Shown here: one piece after another, positions 1-5,650 of the stretch
Layout: the number at the start of each line of letters is the position of its first letter
Numbering within the stretch: position 1 is the first letter of the stretch
NCBI GenBank assembly: GCA_003223065.1
Contig: QHXU01000020.1
Span: 1,878 to 12,674 of the forward strand
DNA from: Acidobacteriota bacterium
GTDB lineage: Bacteria > Acidobacteriota > Terriglobia > Bryobacterales > Bryobacteraceae
DNA length: 10,797 nucleotides
Reading direction: 5' to 3'
Translations under genes and position numbers: made by a program
The notes under the pieces: model-generated
Told to the model about the DNA's origin: nothing
The model's database searches: none
Seen by the model: only the letters and a program-made list of their open reading frames with translations

Positions 1-1
1 C

Positions 2-211
2 AACTGCGACGGAACTTCGGCACGCTTGGTCATCGCCGCAGCAGACGGCAGGCTGGTCACCCTCATCGTCCGGAACCCGAAAGAGGTGGAACTGGTGAAC
101 GCGCCGGATGCAACATATCAATTCTCTTGCGGCGCGCAACAGCTGCGCGTTACCGTCGAGTACGTGGCCGCTGACGCGGTCGTGACCCGGATCGAGTTTC
201 GACGCCCTTGA
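2..211 (+). CDS. C-terminal end of an unidentified protein (5' end outside window)
   Basis: The second frame is open from the window edge to a TGA at 209-211 and gives about 69 residues rich in beta-strand-like V/L/I alternation. It reads NCDGTSARLVIAAADGRLVT, continues through a segment containing FSCGAQQ, and ends in RIEFRRP. The pattern (short strands, a 'dp/np-x-x-V' turn, a Cys-Gly pair, then a hydrophobic strand ending in 'I-E-F') resembles the small C-terminal beta domain that I recall at the end of some acidobacterial TPR or secreted proteins. The body of the protein lies upstream, so its function cannot be told. A TTG at 26 could in principle start a 61-residue protein, but it has no good ribosome binding site and the frame stays open upstream, so a continuing gene is more likely. 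It ends 58 bases before the acyl-CoA synthetase start. Confidence 0.55.
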   Translation, partial: NCDGTSARLVIAAADGRLVTLIVRNPKEVELVNAPDATYQFSCGAQQLRVTVEYVAADAVVTRIEFRRP

Positions 212-252
212 GCGTCCGGTGCACGAACGGGCAGCTTCATACCCGGGTGTCG

Positions 253-258
253 TACAAT
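253..258 (+). promoter_or_regulatory. Possible -10 element (TACAAT) for the acyl-CoA synthetase
   Basis: TACAAT differs from the consensus TATAAT at one position and sits in the only gap before the synthetase. It ends 11 bases before the ATG at 270, so transcription would begin roughly 5 bases ahead of the start codon. No Shine-Dalgarno sequence is visible in front of that ATG, which agrees with a leaderless or near-leaderless mRNA. I see no convincing -35 hexamer at 16-18 bases spacing, so this rests on one hexamer and its position. Confidence 0.35.
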
Positions 259-269
259 GCCGCTTTGGC

Positions 270-1406
270 ATGTTCGTTCCGCTTACCCCCCTCCGCTGTC
301 TTCACCGGGCTGTTGACGTGTTCGGCTCCAAGATCGGCGTCGTCAGCGGCGATCAACAGTTCACCTACGCGCAGTTCGGCGAACGTTGCCAACGGCTGGC
401 CGCGGCGCTGGTGCAGCTCGGCGTCAGGCAAGGCGACCGCGTCGCCTATCTGAGCTTCAACACCCATCAATTGCTCGAAGGCTACTACGGGGTGGTGCAG
501 GCTCGCGGGATCGTGATGCCGCTCAACGTGCGGCTTTCCGAACCGGAGCTTACGGCTATCTTGAAGCATTCAGGCGCAAAAATGCTTCTGTTCGAAAGTG
601 ATTTCGTGCCGCTGGTGGAAAAATTGCGGAAAAACTGCCCGGCTGTGGAGCGCTGGGTGACACTCGATGACAAGACGCCAATCGCCGACCTGACCTATGA
701 GGAACTCATGGCCCAAGGTCATGCGGAGCGTGCAGATATTTTTTCCTACGATGAGACGTCCATCGCCGAGTTGTTCTATACGAGCGGCAGCACGGGAACG
801 CCCAAGGGCGTGACACTCTCGCATCGAACGCTTTATCTGCATGCGCTAGACATCGGCTGCCTCTACCGGGACCTGGAAACGATGGTTGACCTGCACACGA
901 TTCCCATGTTCCACGCCAACGGATGGGGCCGGCCGCAAGCCTCCACCATGCACGGGATCAAGCAGGTGCTGGTGCGCCGTTTTGAGCCGGCGTTCGTTTT
1001 TGGCTTAATCCAGGAGCACAAAGCCACAGACATGTGCCTGGTGCCTACCATGGCTAACGCCCTGCTGAACGCGCCGGATCTGTCCAAATGGGACCTCTCG
1101 AGCATGCGGCGCGTCATGATCGGCGGTGCGGCATCTTCACCGGAGCTTGAAGGCGATTCCATCCTGCGAGTGCATCGCCGGCTACGGCCTAACCGAGACA
1201 GCGCCCGTGTTGACGTCGTCGCGATCGAAAGGGCTCGCCTGCGCCTCCGATGCCGAACGCCTGAAGCGCCAGGCGATGGCCGGTTGGACCGTCCCGGGAG
1301 TCGCCGTACGCGTGGTGGATTCCGAAATGCGCGACGTGCCCCGCGACATGCAGACCATCGGAGAGGTGATCGCGATGGGCGATCACATCATGGAAGGCTA
1401 TTTTAA
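270..1406 (+). CDS. Fatty-acyl-CoA synthetase (AMP-forming), N-terminal part of a frameshifted gene
   Basis: This is the front part of an ANL-superfamily ligase, which activates a carboxylic acid, most likely a medium- or long-chain fatty acid, to acyl-AMP and then acyl-CoA in the cytoplasm. Seen: start MFVPLTPLRC; the ATP-binding P-loop YTSGSTGTPKG at residues 170-180 followed by VTLSHR; PMFHANGWG at 212-220, as in FadD/AlkK-type enzymes; and RVMIGGAASSPEL at 281-293. Homology stops there. The remaining residues to the TGA at 1406 are out-of-frame translation. The true continuation (GYGLTETAP onward) is one frame later, so coding resumes in the next entry. I chose the ATG at 270 because the family start follows it at once; a GTG at 219 would add 17 unsupported residues. 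Joined and repaired, the gene would encode about 528 residues, normal for the family. The exact substrate cannot be told. Confidence 0.82.
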   Translation: MFVPLTPLRCLHRAVDVFGSKIGVVSGDQQFTYAQFGERCQRLAAALVQLGVRQGDRVAYLSFNTHQLLEGYYGVVQARGIVMPLNVRLSEPELTAILKHSGAKMLLFESDFVPLVEKLRKNCPAVERWVTLDDKTPIADLTYEELMAQGHAERADIFSYDETSIAELFYTSGSTGTPKGVTLSHRTLYLHALDIGCLYRDLETMVDLHTIPMFHANGWGRPQASTMHGIKQVLVRRFEPAFVFGLIQEHKATDMCLVPTMANALLNAPDLSKWDLSSMRRVMIGGAASSPELEGDSILRVHRRLRPNRDSARVDVVAIERARLRLRCRTPEAPGDGRLDRPGSRRTRGGFRNARRAPRHADHRRGDRDGRSHHGRLF

Positions 1407-1845
1407 GGAGCCCGAGGCCACGCGCGCAGTGATGAGCAGCCACTGGTTCCATACCGGAGACATGGCGGTGTGGGACGAGGAAGGCTATATCCACATCGTT
1501 GATCGCAAGAAGGAGATCATTATTTCGGGCGGCGAAAACATCTCCTCGATCGAGGTCGAGAGGGCGATCTTCGCGCATCCTTCCGTGTTCGAGTGCGCCG
1601 TCGTGGCTGCGCCGCACGATAAGTGGGGCGAAGTGCCCGCTGCAATTGTCGTGTTGAAGCCGGGCGCATCGCTCACACAAGAGGAACTGCTCGAATTTCT
1701 TGAACGACGCCTGGGCAAATTCAAGCTTCCGCGCATCGTGGAGTTCACGGCCGACCAACTTCCAAAGACGGGTACCGGCAAAATTCGAAAAATGCTGCTA
1801 AAAGAGAAATTCTGGATCGGCAAGGAAAAACGGGTACAAGGCTGA
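1126..1845 (+). CDS. Fatty-acyl-CoA synthetase, C-terminal part of the frameshifted gene
   Basis: This frame holds the rest of the ligase begun at 270. Real homology starts at about 1150 (KAIPSCECIAGYGLTETAP); the residues from the GTG at 1126 to that point are out-of-frame. Seen in order: the adenine/AMP-binding motif GYGLTETAP; HTGDMAVWDEEGYIHIVDRK with the conserved TGD and the ribose-binding Asp plus the hinge Arg-Lys; EIIISGGENISSIEVE, typical of CoA ligases; and near the end PKTGTGKIRK with the conserved adenylation Lys. The hinge and C-terminal lid are therefore intact. The stop TGA (1843-1845) shares its A with the ATG of prmA, so the two are translationally coupled. No ribosome binding site points to separate production of this half. 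If the frameshift is real, the enzyme should be inactive, since the P-loop and the GYGLTE motif would be on different polypeptides. Confidence 0.82.
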   Translation: MRHLHRSLKAIPSCECIAGYGLTETAPVLTSSRSKGLACASDAERLKRQAMAGWTVPGVAVRVVDSEMRDVPRDMQTIGEVIAMGDHIMEGYFKEPEATRAVMSSHWFHTGDMAVWDEEGYIHIVDRKKEIIISGGENISSIEVERAIFAHPSVFECAVVAAPHDKWGEVPAAIVVLKPGASLTQEELLEFLERRLGKFKLPRIVEFTADQLPKTGTGKIRKMLLKEKFWIGKEKRVQG

Positions 1846-2489
1846 TGTATTCGGTCTTCACCGCCCCGGACCTGCTCCCGGATTTGTACGATGCCGGGAC
1901 GGCCGGCGTCATCGAGCATGGCGGGCGGCTGGAGGCTTTCTTTGAAGATCGCTCGGCCGCCGCTCTTTTCGGCGAACCGCAGCTTGTGGAGGAGATGGAC
2001 TGGGTTCAACATACCCGCGATGCCTGGCCTCCCTTGCTGGTAGGCGAAAGATTCTTCGTGGTCGCGCCGTGGCGGGCGGAACCGACGCCGCCTGGCCGGC
2101 TCCGTCTCGAAATCAATCCGGGCATGCAGTGCGACACCGGACAGCATCCGTGCACGCGTTTGTGCCTTGAAGCCATGGAACGCGCCGTGCGGCCGGGCGA
2201 TGCGGTGCTCGATGTCGGCAGCGGCTCCGGGATTTTATCGCTGGCTGCCAAGCTTCTGGGTGCGCGGCGCGTCGTCGCCTGCGACATAGACCCCGATGCC
2301 GCGAGGGTCGCGCCGTTTTTCATCGGAAGCGCGGACGCAGTGCGGACCGGCGCGTTCGACGTAGTGGTGGCCAACATCAACGAAGATGTGCTTGGTCCGA
2401 TGCGCGCCGATCTCGAGCGAGTGGCGCCGCGCCGGATTCTTTCGGGATTTCAGGATGAGGAGGGCGATTGGACGTGCCTGGTCTGCTGA
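1845..2489 (+). CDS. prmA: Ribosomal protein L11 methyltransferase-like protein (compact PrmA)
   Basis: PrmA transfers methyl groups from S-adenosylmethionine to ribosomal protein L11. Seen: an N-terminal region with LYDAGTAGVIE (residues 14-24) typical of the PrmA substrate domain; the linker WPPLLVGERFFVVAPWR (61-77); INPGMQCDTGQHPCTRLCLE (90-109), the counterpart of NPGMAFGTGxHxTTxLCLE; SAM motif I LDVGSGSG (122-129); acidic CDIDPDA (146-152); and VVANINEDVL (174-183). At 214 residues it is much shorter than the usual 290 or so. The helix after the SAM-binding Asp, usually carrying A-x-x-N, is nearly absent, and the segment after ILSGF is cut to about twelve residues. Asp97 stands where the family usually has Gly. 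The frame is unbroken, so this may be a natural short form. Start: the ATG overlaps the synthetase stop by one base. The stop abuts that of convergent hrpB. Confidence 0.78.
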   Translation: MYSVFTAPDLLPDLYDAGTAGVIEHGGRLEAFFEDRSAAALFGEPQLVEEMDWVQHTRDAWPPLLVGERFFVVAPWRAEPTPPGRLRLEINPGMQCDTGQHPCTRLCLEAMERAVRPGDAVLDVGSGSGILSLAAKLLGARRVVACDIDPDAARVAPFFIGSADAVRTGAFDVVVANINEDVLGPMRADLERVAPRRILSGFQDEEGDWTCLVC

Positions 2490-4712
2490 TTATGGATGCT
2501 CGGGCCATGTGTGCTTGGGATACCTCCGCGACAGCTCGCGCCGCACTTGCGGATAAAGCCGCCCCCAGAAGCCGGCCAAGTCCGTGGTGACCTGCACCGG
2601 CCGGCGATTCGGCGCGAGCAGATGCACCACCACCGGAACCCCGGCGATGCGCGGCGTCTCGTGCATGCCGAAGAAATCCTGCATGCGCGATTCGATCCAC
2701 GGCGGCTTGCCGTTCTCATAGTGGACTCTTACCTGGCGCCCGCCCGGCAATCGCAGCCGCTCCGGAGCGATCTGATCCAGGCGCGCGGGCCGGAGCGCCG
2801 TGAGAAGGCCGGCGGAGGCGAGCTCGGCGAAACTCGAACGCCCGCGGCATAATTCCTCGAGCCCGGCGGCAACGTCAATCCCAATCCCGGCGAAGGCCGC
2901 ACGCGCCCGAAGGTCCTCGAGGGCGTCGCGATCGACAAAATTGCCGATGTCGGTTTCGAGCGCCTTTTCGGCAAGCAGGCGCGCGGTCTCCTCCGAATCG
3001 GGTGCGGGACCGCGTGTCTCGTCGATCACGAGCTGGTCGTACATCAGCGCGGTGACCTGCTCGACGCGCTCCGCGCTGCGGTTCCATTCCATTGTTGTGC
3101 GCTCCACGGCGCGGTCCAGGAGCCACTCGGCCTCGATCGGCGCCGCCAGACGAACGAGCGGCAACCCGCGATCCCGGCGCTCCTCTATATCGATCGCAAC
3201 GACGAATTCATGACGGCATCCTGGAAATCGCGCCGAGCCGCCGGAGGCGAGCAGCAACTCGCCGTCGCGGCGATGGCGGGCAACCCGGTCCGAAAAGGCC
3301 GCCAGCACGGACCCGAGAACCGCATCGTCGCCCTTGCGGTCGCGTCCGGGAATCAACCGGCGCAACTGCTCGAACACGCGGCGGGTGTGCGGCTGCCAAT
3401 CCGATTCAGCCAGCTCCAGCAGATCGGACGAGCCGCGCTCGCCTGCGCTGAGAACGGCCGCGACAGCGCACCCTTTCTCCGGCGCGCCGCGCCGCGCTGC
3501 TTCGAGCACCAGCTTCGCCAGCCGTGGAGGAAGCGGAAGCTCAGCCATTTCGGCGGTGGCGCCGAGGCGATCGAGTAGCGCGTTCGCGGCCGCGAGCGCC
3601 GGCTCCGGCGGCGGCTCAAGCCAGTCCAAGGAATCGATCTTCAACGCTCGAAGCTGCAACACGATTTGCGACAGCTCGCGGCGCAGGATTTCAGGCGGAT
3701 CGGCAGCCGGGCGCCGATGAAAATCTTCCGCCGTATAAAGCCGGATCACACGGCCAGGCGCGGTCCGGCCCGCTCGCCCCGCCCGTTGCGTCGCTGAGGC
3801 CTGGCTTATGCGGCGCACGTCCAGCGACGGCAGCCCGGTCCAGGGCGAATCGACGGCAACCCGAGCCAGCCCGCTGTCGATCACCGTGGTGACGCCTTCG
3901 ATAGTGATTGAACTCTCGGCGACATTGGTCGAAAGGATCACTTTCCGGCGATCGGCGGGAGCAACGGCGCGGTCCTGCTCGGCCGGAGACAGATCGCCGT
4001 GCAGCGGCATGGCAAGCAAACCGGCGCGGCGAAGGATCGGTTCGATAACGCGCGCAGCCTTCCGGATCTCGGCGGCTCCGGGCAGGAAGACGAGCACATC
4101 GCCGTCAAGACCTTCCTGCACCAACCGCTCCAGCGCGGACGCCACTTGATCCTCGAGCGGGGCAGCCGAATGCGGAGTGTACTCGATGCTCAGGTTGTGG
4201 CGTTTTCCCTCCGAGCGCAGGATCGGGCAGTCATCCAGAAAGCGGGCAACCGGCGCCGCTTCCATCGTCGCTGACATCACAACGATACGGATGCCGAGGC
4301 GTTTCAGCAACGCCAGCCCGAGGTCAGTATCGAGATGGCGCTCGTGAAATTCATCGAGCACGACAATGCCGGTGCCGCGGAGTCTGGGGTCGGAGAGCAA
4401 ACGCCGCGTCAGCACGCCTTCGGTGAGGAACCGCAGCCGCGTCCGCGGGCCGCTCATGTCTTCAAACCGCACTTGATAGCCGACAGTTTCACCAACACGC
4501 TCGCCCAGTTCGCTCGCCACGCGGCGGGCCGCCATGCGGGCCGCCAGCCGCCTCGGTTCGAGCACCAGGACGTCGCCCGGATTCAACGAGAGCAGAGCCG
4601 GCGGGACGCGTGTTGTCTTTCCGGCTCCGGGCGGGGCCTCGATCACCAAATTCTTCCCGGCGCGCAGTGTCTGGACGATGCGGGGCAGTAACGCGTCAAC
4701 GGGGAGTCTCAT
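2490..4712 (-). CDS. hrpB: ATP-dependent helicase HrpB
   Basis: A DEAH-family (DEFH-box) nucleic-acid helicase of the bacterial HrpB type; its physiological role is poorly defined, with RNA metabolism usual for the family. Seen in the 740 residues: Walker A APPGAGKTT at 26-34; motif Ia LEPRRLAARM at 51-60; FLTEGVLTRRLL at 95-106; Walker B DEFHERHLDTDL at 120-131; SAT at 147-149; motif V STNVAESSITI at 261-271; motif VI QRAGRAGR at 309-316. The HrpB C-terminal region follows, including FPGCRHEF and the typical ending YPKHTWPEHP. Length is slightly below the usual 800 or so. The ATG overlaps the DUF72 stop as ATGA (4709-4712), so it is the last gene of the ggt-DUF72-hrpB operon and probably coupled to DUF72. 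Its stop TAA (2492-2490) directly touches the prmA stop. All helicase motifs are intact. Confidence 0.96.
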   Translation of the reverse strand: MRLPVDALLPRIVQTLRAGKNLVIEAPPGAGKTTRVPPALLSLNPGDVLVLEPRRLAARMAARRVASELGERVGETVGYQVRFEDMSGPRTRLRFLTEGVLTRRLLSDPRLRGTGIVVLDEFHERHLDTDLGLALLKRLGIRIVVMSATMEAAPVARFLDDCPILRSEGKRHNLSIEYTPHSAAPLEDQVASALERLVQEGLDGDVLVFLPGAAEIRKAARVIEPILRRAGLLAMPLHGDLSPAEQDRAVAPADRRKVILSTNVAESSITIEGVTTVIDSGLARVAVDSPWTGLPSLDVRRISQASATQRAGRAGRTAPGRVIRLYTAEDFHRRPAADPPEILRRELSQIVLQLRALKIDSLDWLEPPPEPALAAANALLDRLGATAEMAELPLPPRLAKLVLEAARRGAPEKGCAVAAVLSAGERGSSDLLELAESDWQPHTRRVFEQLRRLIPGRDRKGDDAVLGSVLAAFSDRVARHRRDGELLLASGGSARFPGCRHEFVVAIDIEERRDRGLPLVRLAAPIEAEWLLDRAVERTTMEWNRSAERVEQVTALMYDQLVIDETRGPAPDSEETARLLAEKALETDIGNFVDRDALEDLRARAAFAGIGIDVAAGLEELCRGRSSFAELASAGLLTALRPARLDQIAPERLRLPGGRQVRVHYENGKPPWIESRMQDFFGMHETPRIAGVPVVVHLLAPNRRPVQVTTDLAGFWGRLYPQVRRELSRRYPKHTWPEHP

Positions 4713-5650
4713 GCGTCGACGACGGCGCGAATCGTCTCCGGCGCGTTTCCTTCCAGTCGATTGTTAACGAAAATGTACGCGGCGCGGCGCTCCTCGCGCA
4801 TGCGGTGGATCAGCGCACGCAGGGACTCCCGCACTTCGGGATTCTCGTCGCGGATCTTATCGTATGGGGTGAACTGCGCCACGGCGTCTTCGTAAGAGCG
4901 TCCCTGGCGGAGCAGCGCGCGCACCACGGTGAAATCCGTGGTGAACGCATCCGGCATACCGATCTGGTGGGAAAGCACGGGCATCCGCGTCCAGGCGTTG
5001 AAGACGTGCGCCACGCGGTATGAGTTGAGGCACGCGAAGTAACGCGGGCGCAGGTATTCACGATTGCGCACTTCGACAGCGTACCGAAACGTGCTTGGCA
5101 GCGCTGCGAGAAACGCATCGAGCCGGCCCATGAACTCCCGGGGAGCGGCTCCGCGCGCGCCGAATTCGAAAATCAGCGACGAGATGCGCGCCGCCCAGGG
5201 CTCAAGCGGTTCGAGAAACAACGCGCTGAGCGCTTCGGCATTGAGATACGACTCGTTCTTCCCACCGGCGCGCGGACCGTACCGGGGCTGTTTCGGAAAG
5301 ACTTCGACCGTTACTTCCTCGGGCACTTTCAACACGAAGTGTAACGCCGCGGGCGCGGAATCGAAGAGGCGCCCCCAATACTCGGGCGACGGGAACTGGT
5401 AAAACGAGAAATCGCCGCAAACAATCGGAAATGTTTCGGCGTACTCGGCCAGGCATTCCATCTCGAAACGCTTGCGTGAGAACTTTCCACGTGAAAGATA
5501 CCGGTCCGGCGTGTAGATCTGACCGAGCCATCCTTCGTACTTCCACGAACTGGTGCCGATCCAGATATTCTCTGCGGCCAGGGCACGCAGACGCGCGGCG
5601 AGGGAGGTGCGGTCAAAAAGGGGCGGCTGGTCGAATAAGGGAAATGTCAT
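4709..5650 (-). CDS. DUF72 (YecE-like) domain protein
   Basis: A 313-residue DUF72 protein, a TIM-barrel-like family with no settled function. Seen: the family opening IWIGTSSWKYEGW at 29-41; FSFYQFPSPEYW at 81-92, the counterpart of the conserved 'stFY' segment; FVLKVPEEVT at 105-114; the strand FRYAVEVRNREYL at 188-200; and the C-terminal YIFVNNRLEGNAP at 292-304. These are normal family landmarks in the right order. The first 28 residues are a poorly conserved extension. The ATG at 5650 has no clear Shine-Dalgarno sequence. As sequenced, the ggt frame ends in an ATGA overlap with this start, but if the ggt frameshift is repaired the ggt stop moves 70 bases upstream and a short spacer appears. 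Downstream it overlaps hrpB by ATGA. Codon use matches the neighbours. Confidence 0.9.
   Translation of the reverse strand: MTFPLFDQPPLFDRTSLAARLRALAAENIWIGTSSWKYEGWLGQIYTPDRYLSRGKFSRKRFEMECLAEYAETFPIVCGDFSFYQFPSPEYWGRLFDSAPAALHFVLKVPEEVTVEVFPKQPRYGPRAGGKNESYLNAEALSALFLEPLEPWAARISSLIFEFGARGAAPREFMGRLDAFLAALPSTFRYAVEVRNREYLRPRYFACLNSYRVAHVFNAWTRMPVLSHQIGMPDAFTTDFTVVRALLRQGRSYEDAVAQFTPYDKIRDENPEVRESLRALIHRMREERRAAYIFVNNRLEGNAPETIRAVVDA

Noticed and set aside
1189..2147. Minus-strand open frames opposite the synthetase and prmA
   Set aside because: They cross two real genes on the other strand and have Arg/His-rich random-looking translations without motifs.
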